Source: Microbacterium kyungheense (lineage in GTDB: Bacteria > Actinomycetota > Actinomycetes > Actinomycetales > Microbacteriaceae). From it: DNA of 64,000 bases. The stretch's first letter is position 1. Each line of letters begins with the position of its first letter. The notes beneath the pieces are model-generated. The model saw nothing but the letters and a program-made list of their open reading frames with translations. It was not told the origin of the DNA and searched no databases. The position numbers were made by a program, and so were the translations under genes. The stretch covers positions 310,001-374,000 of the forward strand of contig NZ_VFPE01000002.1 of assembly GCF_006783905.1 (NCBI RefSeq). The letters run 5' to 3'. Shown here piece after piece: positions 21,538 to 30,890 of this stretch.

Positions 21538-21622
21538 GCGACGCAATGCGGGTTAGCGCGCGCCGCCGGGTCCGCTCCGCCTAACCTCGCGGGATTGCAC
21601 GACACGACGAAGGAGTCGACAC

Positions 21623-23158
21623 ATGCACGCGGTCATCCCGATCCTGCAAGCGGCGGACGACGCCGAAGGCTACGACACGGCGTTCCTGCCACCGGAAGGA
21701 GTGCTCGTCGCGCTCGGCTTCACGATGGTGCTGGTGTTCATGGCGCTGATCATGACGCGGCGCCTCACCCCCATGGTCGCGCTCATCGTGGTGCCGACCG
21801 CGTTCGGGCTCTTCGCGGGCGCCGGACTGGGCCTCGGCGACATGATCATCGACGCCATCGGCAGCATGGCGCCCACGGCGGCGCTGCTCATGTTCGCGAT
21901 CATGTACTTCGGCATCATGATCGACGTCGGCCTGTTCGACCCGCTGATCCGCGTCATCACGCGCCTGCTCGGCGACGACCCCGCGAAGGTCGTCCTCGGC
22001 ACGGCGATCCTCGCGGGCGCCGTGTCGCTCGACGGCGACGGTTCGACGACGTTCATCATCACGACCTCCGCGATGCTGCCGATCTACCTGCGGCTCGGGA
22101 TGAGCCCCGTCGTGCTCACGTGCGTGGCGGGTCTCGTCAACGGCACGCTCAACATCGTGCCGTGGGGCGGGCCGACCGTCCGCGCGGCGACGGCGCTCGG
22201 TCTGGAGCCGACCGACATCTTCGTGCCGATGCTCCCCTCGCTCGCGGCGGGCCTCGTGATCGCACTGACCTTCGCCTGGTTCCTCGGCCTCGGCGAGCGC
22301 AAGCGCATCGGCCGGATCGACAGCGCCCGCCTGAGCGGCGGGGGAGCGGGCGGAGCGTCGCCGGCTCCCCGCATCTTCCGCCCGGCCGACGCGAAGCCCG
22401 GCGCGCGCGCCACCCTGCGCACCGGCAACATCGTCACCGTCGCAGGCGGCCGCGGGGCCGTCGCCGCCACCGCGGTGCTCGACCGCGACGACACCGCGAT
22501 GGCCGACACGATGCTCGACCCGAACCGGGCCACGCTGCGGCCGAAGCTCATCTGGTTCAACCTCGCCTTGACGATCGCGGTGATGGTGCTGCTCGTGCTC
22601 GACGTGTTCCCCCTCGCGTACGTGTTCATGGTCGGCGCGGCGATCGCGCTGATGGTCAACTTCCGCAAGCTGAAGAGCCAGGCCGACGAGATCGTCGCCC
22701 ACGCACCCAGCATCGTCGGGGTCGTCTCGATGGTGCTCGCGGCGGGCGTGCTGGTCGGCGTCCTCAACGGCACCGGGATGGTCGACGCGATGGCCACCTG
22801 GATCACGTCGGTGATCCCGGCCTCACTGGGGCCGTTCCTCGCCGTGATCACCGGCATCCTGTCGATCCCGTTCACGTTCTTCATGTCGAACGACGCCTTC
22901 TACTACGGCATCCTCCCCGTGCTGGCGCAGAGCGCCGCGCACTTCGGCATCGAGCCCGTCGAGATGGCCCGCGCATCGATCACCGGGCAGCCGGTGCACC
23001 TGCAGAGCCCGCTCGTGCCCGCGATCCTGCTGCTCGTGTCTCTGGCGAGCGTCAACCTGGGCGACCACCACAAGAAGGTGCTGTGGCGCGCGACCGTGGT
23101 GTCGCTCGCCATGCTCGCCGTCGGCGTGCTGGTCGGCGCTATCCCGCTGTTCGCGTAG
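21623..23158 (+). CDS. CitMHS-family citrate:cation symporter
   Basis: This is a polytopic membrane protein of 511 residues with about 11-12 helices. It has the CitMHS landmarks SLDGDGSTTFIITTSAMLP near residues 135-153, VNGTLNIVPWGGPT near 172-185 and a large hydrophilic centre (about 225-300) between the halves. The second conserved block, TFFMSNDAFYYGILP, lies near residue 420. Members import citrate as a metal complex with protons. AAGGAG is well spaced before the ATG. It is probably switched on by the divergent CitAB pair. Confidence 0.92.
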   Translation: MHAVIPILQAADDAEGYDTAFLPPEGVLVALGFTMVLVFMALIMTRRLTPMVALIVVPTAFGLFAGAGLGLGDMIIDAIGSMAPTAALLMFAIMYFGIMIDVGLFDPLIRVITRLLGDDPAKVVLGTAILAGAVSLDGDGSTTFIITTSAMLPIYLRLGMSPVVLTCVAGLVNGTLNIVPWGGPTVRAATALGLEPTDIFVPMLPSLAAGLVIALTFAWFLGLGERKRIGRIDSARLSGGGAGGASPAPRIFRPADAKPGARATLRTGNIVTVAGGRGAVAATAVLDRDDTAMADTMLDPNRATLRPKLIWFNLALTIAVMVLLVLDVFPLAYVFMVGAAIALMVNFRKLKSQADEIVAHAPSIVGVVSMVLAAGVLVGVLNGTGMVDAMATWITSVIPASLGPFLAVITGILSIPFTFFMSNDAFYYGILPVLAQSAAHFGIEPVEMARASITGQPVHLQSPLVPAILLLVSLASVNLGDHHKKVLWRATVVSLAMLAVGVLVGAIPLFA

Positions 23159-23195
23159 CTCCGGCCGCACGATGCGCATGCGCCAGACTGGGCGC

Positions 23196-23888
<693 letters not shown>

Positions 23889-23898
23889 CCGCGCAGAC

Positions 23899-23937
23899 GA
23901 AGAGCGCCGGGTGGAGGCGGTCCACCCGGCGCTCTTC
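23899..23937. terminator. Strong bidirectional terminator
   Basis: A perfect 17-base stem (23899-23915 with 23921-23937) closes a GGCGG loop and continues outward with CAGACG/CGTCTG after a two-base bulge. It separates the convergent sirtuin and permease genes. Confidence 0.9.
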
Positions 23938-23953
23938 GCGTCTGTTGCTCGCG

Positions 23954-25225
23954 CTACATGCGCACCCCTCCGGAGCGCACCCTCGACAGCGCGTCGACCG
24001 TCGCCGCGAGGATCAGCACGCCGCCGGTGACGAGCAGGTTGATGCCGGCTGGCAGGTTGAGCAGGCCGAGGCCGTTGGTGATCGTCGCGATCACCAGCGC
24101 ACCGATCGCCGCGTGGACGAGCCGGCCGCGTCCGCCGAAGAGGCTGACGCCGCCGACGACGGCGGCCGCGACGCCCGACAGCACGATGTCGCGTCCGACG
24201 GTGGCGTCGACCGCGCCGACGCGCGCGACGCTCAGCAGACCCGAGAACACGGCCAGGGCCGAGCAGATGACGAACGCCCACCACTTGATCCAGCGCACCT
24301 TGACGCCCGATCGGCGGGCGGCCTCGGCGTTGCCGCCGATCGCGTACAGGTAGCGGCCGAACTTCGTGCGGTCGAGCAGGAAGGTGCCGAGCCACAGCAG
24401 CGTCAGGACGATCGGCACGACGATCGGCACACCCGCGACCTCGACGACCGACTGGCCGCGGTTCTGGTTGAGGAAGTACACGACGATGCCGCCGCCGACC
24501 GCGATGGCCGCGAGCTTGATGAACACGAGCGACAGCGCGCGGTTCGGCACGCCGGCACGCGAGCGGCGCGAGCGATCCCAGAACGCGGTGCCGCCCGAGA
24601 TGAGCAGCATGATGACGAGCATCGCCCAGCCGCCCCACACCGGCAGGTTGCCGTTCTGCAGCGCGATCAGCTCGGGCACCTCGAGGCGGAACTGACCGCC
24701 CGCGCCGATGACGACGAGCGCGAGCCCCTGGAACCCGAGGAACAGACCGAGCGTCACGACGAACGAGGGGATCCCGACACGCGCGACGAAGAAGCCGATG
24801 AGCGCGCCGGTGGCGAAGCCGAAGCCGAAGCCGATCAGGAGCGCCAGCGGCCACGGCACGTGGAACTGCGAGTTGAGCACCACGAACAGCGCCATGCCCA
24901 CACCGCCCGTGACACCGGCCGACAGGTCGATCTCGCCGAGGAGCAGCACGAACACGAGCGCGATGCCGAGCACGACGAGCGTCGCCGCCTGGTTCATGAG
25001 GTTGGCGAAGTTGCGCTCGGTGAGGAAGTACGGGCTCAGGATCGAGAACAGGATGCCGAGCACGACGAGGCCGCCGACCGCGGGGAGGGCGCCCATGTCG
25101 CCGCCCCGCACGCGCTGCCACCAGGCCGAGAGCTGGTCGACGAGCCCGCCCTCGACGCCGCTTCCGATGAGATCGCTCGAGACGGGGTCGGGTGCCGCCT
25201 CGGTCCGGGTCGTGCTGCTGGTCAT
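23954..25225 (-). CDS. Sugar ABC transporter permease 1 (XylH/FrcC type)
   Basis: The 423-residue permease belongs to the ribose/xylose type (BPD_transp_2), with about ten helices. Family signatures are LVFVLLLGEIDLSAGVTGG near residues 95-113, ARVGIPSFVVTLG near 160 and VVGGVSLFGGRGR near 365. The ATG at 25225 overlaps the ATPase stop by four bases. It is last in the operon binding protein 1, ATPase 1, permease 1. The substrate, a pentose or hexose, cannot be fixed. A very similar permease lies at 27546-28793. Confidence 0.9.
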   Translation of the reverse strand: MTSSTTRTEAAPDPVSSDLIGSGVEGGLVDQLSAWWQRVRGGDMGALPAVGGLVVLGILFSILSPYFLTERNFANLMNQAATLVVLGIALVFVLLLGEIDLSAGVTGGVGMALFVVLNSQFHVPWPLALLIGFGFGFATGALIGFFVARVGIPSFVVTLGLFLGFQGLALVVIGAGGQFRLEVPELIALQNGNLPVWGGWAMLVIMLLISGGTAFWDRSRRSRAGVPNRALSLVFIKLAAIAVGGGIVVYFLNQNRGQSVVEVAGVPIVVPIVLTLLWLGTFLLDRTKFGRYLYAIGGNAEAARRSGVKVRWIKWWAFVICSALAVFSGLLSVARVGAVDATVGRDIVLSGVAAAVVGGVSLFGGRGRLVHAAIGALVIATITNGLGLLNLPAGINLLVTGGVLILAATVDALSRVRSGGVRM

Positions 25226-26064
25226 TCCGCGCCTCCTTCGGTGCGAATGGTGGAGGTGTCGATGATGTCGACGCCACCCTGCGGGGTCTTGGTGCCGGTG
25301 ATGTACCCGACGATGTCGTCTCGCGTGGTCTCGGAGGTCGGGATCTGCGCGACCATCTGGCCGAGGTAGAGCACGGCGATGTCGTCGGCGACGGCGAACA
25401 CGTCGGCGAGGTTGTGGCTGATGAGGATGACCGCGACGCCCTGCTCGGACAGCCGCTGGACGAGGTTGAGCACCTGTTCGGTCTGCGCGACGCCGAGTGC
25501 GGCCGTCGGCTCGTCGAGGATGACCACACGCGCCTTCTTGAGCACGGCGCGGGCGATCGCGACGGTCTGGCGCTGGCCGCCCGAGAGGCTGGAGACCTTC
25601 TGACGCACGGACTTGACGGTGCGCACCGACAGCGACCGCAGCGTGTCGGAGGCCTCCTTCTCCATGCGGCCCTCGTCGAACGTGCCGAACGAGAGCTCCT
25701 CGCGGCCGAGGAACATGTTCTGGACGATGTCGAGGTTGTCGCACAGCGCGAGGTCCTGGTAGACGACTTCGATGCCGAGTCCGGCGGCGTCCCGCGGCGC
25801 GTGCAGATCACGGTGGGTGCCGTCGATGAGCACCTCTCCCTCGTCGTACGGCTGCACGCCGGCGAGGCCCTTGATGAGGGTGGACTTACCCGCGCCGTTG
25901 TCGCCGACGAGAGCGGTGACCCGGCCGGGGCGGACGACGAGGTCGACGCCCTTGAGGACGCTCACCGGGCCGAACGACTTCTTGACTCCGACCAGTTTGA
26001 TGATCGGCTCCGCGCCGACGCCGACGGGGGCGTCCACCGCGGGTGGGGAAATGGTGTCTGACAT
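25222..26064 (-). CDS. Sugar ABC transporter ATPase 1, single-domain (FrcA-like)
   Basis: This ABC ATPase of 280 residues has Walker A GDNGAGKST near 55-63, signature LSGGQRQ near 160, Walker B VVILDEPTAAL near 178 and the H-loop ISHN near 213. Classical XylG/RbsA proteins carry two such domains (about 500 residues); this one has a single domain, as in the fructose importer FrcA. It works as a homodimer with permease 1. Its C-terminal tail beyond residue 250 is unconserved and its role is unknown. Confidence 0.9.
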   Translation of the reverse strand: MSDTISPPAVDAPVGVGAEPIIKLVGVKKSFGPVSVLKGVDLVVRPGRVTALVGDNGAGKSTLIKGLAGVQPYDEGEVLIDGTHRDLHAPRDAAGLGIEVVYQDLALCDNLDIVQNMFLGREELSFGTFDEGRMEKEASDTLRSLSVRTVKSVRQKVSSLSGGQRQTVAIARAVLKKARVVILDEPTAALGVAQTEQVLNLVQRLSEQGVAVILISHNLADVFAVADDIAVLYLGQMVAQIPTSETTRDDIVGYITGTKTPQGGVDIIDTSTIRTEGGAE

Positions 26065-26120
26065 GCTCGCTTCCTTGCGGGTCTGGCGATTGTTGCGGAG
26101 TGCTGTGGGGTTCGTGCATA

Positions 26121-26154
26121 CGAGGGCGCCGCGCCTGTCGACGCGACGCCCTCG
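26121..26154 (-). terminator. Intercistronic hairpin after the binding-protein 1 gene
   Basis: A 13-base stem with one mismatch (26121-26133 with 26142-26154) closes an 8-base loop, in the 105-base gap between binding protein 1 and ATPase 1. Such hairpins often stop part of the transcription or protect the upstream message, so that the binding protein is made in excess over the membrane parts. Confidence 0.6.
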
Positions 26155-26169
26155 CCGTGCAGCGGGACC

Positions 26170-27249
26170 TTACTTGGTGACCCCGTACTGCTCGCAGGCC
26201 GCCTGCACCTCGGGCGTGCAGACGTCGTCGTACGCCGCGTCGCCGGCTGCGACGACGTCCTTGACCTTGTCAGGGCCGACGAGGATCGGCGTGACCTGGA
26301 TGTAGGGCGTGCCGTCGTCGAGCTTGGCGGTGGCCGAGGGCTTGTCGCCCTTCAGCAGGGCCACGGCGGTGTCGACCGCGGCGGTCGCCTCGTCCTTGAC
26401 CGGCTTGTAGACCGTGGCGGTCTGCCAGCCGAGCAGGATGTTCTGCAGGCCCGCGACGTTCGCGTCCTGACCCGACACGGCCACGCCGGTCAGGTTGTTG
26501 TCCTGCAGGACCTTGATGACGCCGGCCGCGTTGGTGTCGTTGGCGACCCAGACGCCGTCGACCTTGCCGCCGAGCGAGGTCAGCGCCTGCTCGAAGTTGG
26601 TCTGCGACTTGGCCTGGTCCCACACACCGGTCGGCTCGGCGGCCGGCTTGATGCCCGCGGCCTCCATGACCTGCGCGGCACCGTCGTGGAACATCGCGGC
26701 GTTGCCATCGGTCGGGTCGCCGCCCATGTACACGACGACAGCCGTCGCCGGGTCCTTGCCGGCGGCCTCGAGGCCGTCGAGAACGGTCTGACCCTCGAGC
26801 TCGCCGACCTTCACGTTGTCGAACGACACGTAGTAGTCCGCACCGGTGAAGGGGCGGTCGTAGGCGATCACGGGGATCCCTTCGCCCTTGGCCTTCTCGG
26901 CGACGGCCTCGGCAGCGCCCTGGTAATCCACGAGCAGCATCACGCCGCAGCCCTTGGTGAGCTGCTGGTCGGCGATCGTCGAGTACTTGTTGACGTCGCC
27001 CTGGGCGTTCTGGATGTCAGCCTCGAACCCGGCAGCCTCCAGACCGTCCTGGAGGTACTTCTTGTCGAAGTTCTCCCAGCGCGGCGAGGACGCCGCGTCG
27101 GGCAGGATCACGCACGCGCGACCCTGCGAGTCGGCACCGGCGTCGGTGCTGCCCCCGTTGCCGTCGTTGCCGCTGCTGGAACAGCCAGCGAGAGCCATGG
27201 CTGCCACGCCCGTGAGGGCGGCCACAGCCAGGAGTGAAGACTTCTTCAT
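26170..27249 (-). CDS. Sugar-binding lipoprotein 1 (XylF/ChvE type)
   Basis: This periplasmic-binding-protein family 4 protein has 359 residues. A lipobox, LAGC near residues 19-22, follows a KKSS start and hydrophobic stretch, so it is a surface lipoprotein. Mature segments typical of xylose- and galactose-binding members are CVILPDAASSPRWENFDKKY near residue 45 and ISYDRP-like AYDRPFTGADYYVSFDN near 135. AAAGG precedes the ATG. It has a clear promoter at 27315-27346. It is about 35-40 percent similar by eye to binding protein 2 downstream of the ROK gene. Confidence 0.9.
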   Translation of the reverse strand: MKKSSLLAVAALTGVAAMALAGCSSSGNDGNGGSTDAGADSQGRACVILPDAASSPRWENFDKKYLQDGLEAAGFEADIQNAQGDVNKYSTIADQQLTKGCGVMLLVDYQGAAEAVAEKAKGEGIPVIAYDRPFTGADYYVSFDNVKVGELEGQTVLDGLEAAGKDPATAVVVYMGGDPTDGNAAMFHDGAAQVMEAAGIKPAAEPTGVWDQAKSQTNFEQALTSLGGKVDGVWVANDTNAAGVIKVLQDNNLTGVAVSGQDANVAGLQNILLGWQTATVYKPVKDEATAAVDTAVALLKGDKPSATAKLDDGTPYIQVTPILVGPDKVKDVVAAGDAAYDDVCTPEVQAACEQYGVTK

Positions 27250-27314
27250 CTTGCGCCTTTCGTCATTGAAGCGAGCGGGTGACCCAGGAGCGTCCCTGCG
27301 TTCATCGCTGAAAG

Positions 27315-27346
27315 TGATCATCGATCATTGCGATTCTTATCGTCAA
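27315..27346 (-). promoter_or_regulatory. Promoter and palindrome upstream of sugar-binding protein 1
   Basis: On the minus strand TTGACG (27346-27341), 18 bases, GATGAT (27322-27317) forms a good sigma-70 type promoter. TGATC-ATC-GATCA (27315-27327) overlaps the -10. Further upstream, AACGCTT occurs at 27358-27364 and 27418-27424, 60 bases apart. These are candidate regulator sites, possibly for the ROK protein. The rest of the 296-base gap shows nothing else. Confidence 0.5.
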
Positions 27347-27545
27347 GTCTTGAACGTAACGCTTTGGCAACGCACAGGTCCGCGTGCGTGTCGGCGACGT
27401 GGACGTCTCGCAGAGACAACGCTTACCGAGCAGAATGCACGGGCTGCGGCATCCATTCGGCGAGTTCTGCGCAGTGAAGTGGGTGGGGTGATGGATGCCG
27501 GGCCCCACCGTGTTCGTCAAGTGAAGGCAGCGCCCATCGAGACGT

Positions 27546-28793
27546 TCAGGCGCGTCCCGTCGCCGCCCGCGTGCGGCGTGACAGGGAGTCCACGATCACC
27601 GCGAGGACGAGGACGACGCCGGTGACCATGAACTGCACCGACGAATCCAGGTTGAGGAGCGTGAGCCCCGACGAGATCGACTGGATCACGACGATGCCGA
27701 CGAGAGCCGAGAACGCGGACCCGCGACCGCCGAACAGGCTCGTGCCGCCGATGACGGCCGCGGCGATCGCGTTGAGGTTGACGTCGCCCGTGCCGGAGCT
27801 CTGATTGGCCGAGGCCAGACGCGCGGCGGCCAGGATGCCTCCTGCGGCGGCGAGCGTCGAGCACAGCGCGAAGACCGACAGGTAGATGCGGTCGACGCGG
27901 ATCCCGGCGCGACGCGCGGCCTCGACCGACCCGCCGACGGCGTACACCGAACGGCCCCACCGCGTGCGCGTCAGGAGGAAGTTCATCACGACCACGAGCG
28001 CGAGGAAGAACAGGAACATGACGCCGACGCCGCGATCGAGCGAGAGGTACCAGATCGCCGCGACGAGGAACACCATGAGCGCGCCGCTGCGCACCGCGAT
28101 GGACGCATAGCCCTGGCTCACGAGATTGGCGGCCGCACGCCGCTGCGCGTGTCGCACGCGCGACCAGGCGTACACGCCCACCGTGGCGACGGCGAGGGTG
28201 TACGCCGCCCACGGCGGCAGGAACAGCTGCTGCGCGAACTGCACGATCCACGAGTCGAACGGGATGGCGATCGATCCCGTCTCCCCGAGGACCCACAGCT
28301 GCAGACCGAGGAATCCGAGCAGGCCCGCGAGCGTGATGACGAAGCTCGGCAGGCCGAAGCGGGTGAACAGGTAGCCGTAGAGCAGCCCGACGAGGCAGCC
28401 GATCGCCAGCGCGGCCACGAGCGACAGCACGAGGTTCCACTCCAGCTGCACGAAGGTGACTGCGAGCACGGCGGCCGCGAGCCCCGAGACCGAGCCGACC
28501 GACAGGTCGATCTCGCCGACCAGCAGCACCACCACCACGCCGAGGGCGATCGTGCCGATCGCCGCGCACTGCATCGTGAGGTTGACGAGGTTCTCGCTGG
28601 AGAGGAAGACCGGGTTGAGCGCCTGGAACACCGTCCAGATGACGATGATGCCGAGCACCACCGGCACGGCGCCGAGGTCGCCGCCCCGGACGCGGGCCAC
28701 GAACGCCTCCAGCAGGCTGCGGATGCCGCTGCCGCTGAGCAGCCGTTCGTCGGCGTTGGGCTCGACGAGCCGCTCGTCGCCGCGCGCGCTCAC
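27546..28793 (-). CDS. Sugar ABC transporter permease 2 (XylH/FrcC type)
   Basis: The 415-residue permease is a paralogue of the one at 23954-25225. Shared landmarks are VVVVLLVGEIDLSVGSVSG near residue 85, TRFGLPSFVITLAG near 140 and VIGGTSLFGGRGS near 360. The GTG at 28793 overlaps the ATPase 2 stop by four bases. It closes the operon that begins with binding protein 2. Sequence identity to permease 1 is clear but far from complete, so this is not a recent duplication. Confidence 0.9.
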   Translation of the reverse strand: MSARGDERLVEPNADERLLSGSGIRSLLEAFVARVRGGDLGAVPVVLGIIVIWTVFQALNPVFLSSENLVNLTMQCAAIGTIALGVVVVLLVGEIDLSVGSVSGLAAAVLAVTFVQLEWNLVLSLVAALAIGCLVGLLYGYLFTRFGLPSFVITLAGLLGFLGLQLWVLGETGSIAIPFDSWIVQFAQQLFLPPWAAYTLAVATVGVYAWSRVRHAQRRAAANLVSQGYASIAVRSGALMVFLVAAIWYLSLDRGVGVMFLFFLALVVVMNFLLTRTRWGRSVYAVGGSVEAARRAGIRVDRIYLSVFALCSTLAAAGGILAAARLASANQSSGTGDVNLNAIAAAVIGGTSLFGGRGSAFSALVGIVVIQSISSGLTLLNLDSSVQFMVTGVVLVLAVIVDSLSRRTRAATGRA

Positions 28794-29752
28794 CGGGGAC
28801 CGTCCTCGCGGGGGAGACGCCGCGAGCCCGTGCGCGGCATCCGGATCACCGTTCCGCCGGTGTCGCCGTCCGCGGACGCCGGGTCGGCGGCGGCCTCCTC
28901 GGCCGGCGCGGGCTCCGGCGTCGCAGCCGGCCGTCCGCGGCCCGGCGGGGGCGCGGACGGGGGCGTCGGCGCCGGCGGCGTCCACCGCGCGCCGGTGTGG
29001 TCGACGGCCCCGGTGATCGCGGCGATGAGCGTCTCGCTCGTGACGTCGGCGACGTTGTACACGCCGTTGTTGCGACCGAGGCGCAGCACGACCACGCGAT
29101 CGGCGACCGCGAGCACGTCGGCCATGTTGTGGCTGATGAGGATCACGCCGTGGCCGCGCTCGCGCAGCCTCTCGATGAGGTTCAGCACCTCGGCGGTCTG
29201 CGCGACGCCGAGGGCGGCGGTCGGCTCGTCGAGGATCACGACGCGCGGCTCGCCGATGAGCGAACGAGCGATCGCGACGGTCTGACGCTGACCGCCCGAC
29301 AGCGAGGCGACGGGGACCCGGACCGAGGGGATCTTGGCCGAGAGCTCGCGCAGCAGCGTCCACGTGCGCTGCTCCATGTCGACCTCGTCGAGCGTGGCAC
29401 CGTCGCGCAGCTCGCGGCCGAGCCACAGGTTGGCGACCACATCGAGGTTGTCGCACAGTGCGAGGTCCTGGAAGATCGTCTCGATGCCGAGGTCCTGGGC
29501 GTCGGCGGGCGAGTCGATCTCGACGGGCTCGCCGTCGAACTCGATCGTGCCGGCGTCGGGCGGATGCACTCCGGCGAGCACCTTGACGAGCGTGGACTTG
29601 CCGGCGCCGTTGTCGCCGACCAGGGCCACCACTTCGCCCTCGTTGACCCAGAAGTCGACGTCGGTGAGCGCCTTGACTGCGCCGAAGCGCTTGCCGATGC
29701 CGCGCATCGTCAGCACGCGTTCGCGCGATCGTCCCGCCCGCGGGTGCGTCAT
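28790..29752 (-). CDS. Sugar ABC transporter ATPase 2, single-domain
   Basis: This ATPase of 320 residues has Walker A GDNGAGKST near 48-56, signature LSGGQRQ near 152, Walker B VVILDEPTAAL near 170 and H-loop ISHN near 205. It is a close paralogue of ATPase 1 but has an extra Pro- and Ala-rich tail from about residue 245 (PPAPTPPSAPPPGRG) ending in a basic stretch. The tail is probably disordered. GGAGG at 29763-29759 gives six bases of spacing to ATG 29752; the ATG at 29758 abuts it and is rejected. Confidence 0.9.
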   Translation of the reverse strand: MTHPRAGRSRERVLTMRGIGKRFGAVKALTDVDFWVNEGEVVALVGDNGAGKSTLVKVLAGVHPPDAGTIEFDGEPVEIDSPADAQDLGIETIFQDLALCDNLDVVANLWLGRELRDGATLDEVDMEQRTWTLLRELSAKIPSVRVPVASLSGGQRQTVAIARSLIGEPRVVILDEPTAALGVAQTAEVLNLIERLRERGHGVILISHNMADVLAVADRVVVLRLGRNNGVYNVADVTSETLIAAITGAVDHTGARWTPPAPTPPSAPPPGRGRPAATPEPAPAEEAAADPASADGDTGGTVIRMPRTGSRRLPREDGPR

Positions 29753-29768
29753 CGACATCCTCCGGACC

Positions 29769-30881
29769 CTATCCGATGCCCGCGGCTTCGCACGCATCGG
29801 CGTAGGCCGGCGTGCAGATATCGTCCACGGTCCAGAACCCGTCCGCGACGACGGTCTGCATGATGTTGTCGACGGTGACGGCCACAGGGTCGAGCAGCGT
29901 CGACGGGGTGCCCTGGATCTCCAGCGGCGCGCTCACGGTCTCGCCGTGCAGCAGCTTGACGGCGACCTCGGCCGCCAGGCGCGCCTGCGGCTTGATCGCC
30001 TTGTAGACCGTCATGTACTGGTCGCCGGTGAGCAGTCGCTGGATCGCCGACAGCTCGGCATCCTGCCCGGTCACGATCGGCCACGGGCTGACGTTCGCGA
30101 CCCGCAGCGCCGCCACCGCTCCGCCCGCCGTCGCGTCGTTGGCGGCGTAGACGCCGGCGATCTGGTCGCGGTGCTGCGCGATCTGGCCCGACACCCACTC
30201 CTGCGCCTTCTCGGGGTTCCAGCCGGGGGTGTCGAACTCCGCGAGCACGGTCAGGCCGCTGTCGTCGATGATGCTGTGCGCGCCGTCCTTGAACAGCGCC
30301 GCGTTGCTGTCGGTGGGCGAGCCGTTGACCATGAGGATGCCGCTGCCCTCGCCGCGGTCGCGCACGCCGTCGACGAACGCGGTGGCCTGCAGCACGCCCA
30401 CCTTCTCGTTGTCGAACGACACGTAGTAGGCCAGGTCGCCGCCGGCGATGAGCCGGTCGTACGAGATGACCGGCACACCCCGTGAGTTCGCCGACGTCAC
30501 GATGCTGACCGCGGCATTGGCATCGACGGGATCGAGCACGAGCACGCCGGCGCCCGCCGTCAGCGCGGACTCCGCCTGCTGCTGCTGCTTCGCGGCGTCC
30601 TGATCGGCGTTGGCGTACAGCACCTTGTAGTCGCCGAGCTCTTCGACGCGCTCCTCGAACAGCGGCCGGTCGAAGGTCTCGTAGCGCGCGGTCTTGGCGT
30701 CGGGCAGCAGCAGGGCGATGGTCGAGTCGTCGGGCGTGCCCTTCGGCCCCGGGGTCGCCGTGCACGCCGACAGCAGGGCCGCGCCGATGAGGATCGTGGA
30801 TGCCGCCGCCAGCGCGCGACGCAGCCCACGGTGCGCGGGCGCCGGGCGGCGTCGCGGCCGGGGCAGTCGCGGAACAAGCAT
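29769..30881 (-). CDS. Sugar-binding lipoprotein 2 (XylF type)
   Basis: This binding protein has 370 residues. An unusually long Arg/Pro-rich start (about 20 residues) precedes the hydrophobic segment and the lipobox LLSAC near residues 36-40. Mature segments such as IALLLPDAKTARYETFDRP and ISYDRLIAGGDLAYYVSFDN match the XylF/ChvE group and mirror binding protein 1. It has no ribosome-binding site; TAGGCT ends six bases before the ATG and includes the TAG stop of the ROK gene. It is the first gene of the second importer. Confidence 0.88.
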   Translation of the reverse strand: MLVPRLPRPRRRPAPAHRGLRRALAAASTILIGAALLSACTATPGPKGTPDDSTIALLLPDAKTARYETFDRPLFEERVEELGDYKVLYANADQDAAKQQQQAESALTAGAGVLVLDPVDANAAVSIVTSANSRGVPVISYDRLIAGGDLAYYVSFDNEKVGVLQATAFVDGVRDRGEGSGILMVNGSPTDSNAALFKDGAHSIIDDSGLTVLAEFDTPGWNPEKAQEWVSGQIAQHRDQIAGVYAANDATAGGAVAALRVANVSPWPIVTGQDAELSAIQRLLTGDQYMTVYKAIKPQARLAAEVAVKLLHGETVSAPLEIQGTPSTLLDPVAVTVDNIMQTVVADGFWTVDDICTPAYADACEAAGIG

Positions 30882-30890
30882 CGGAAGAGC

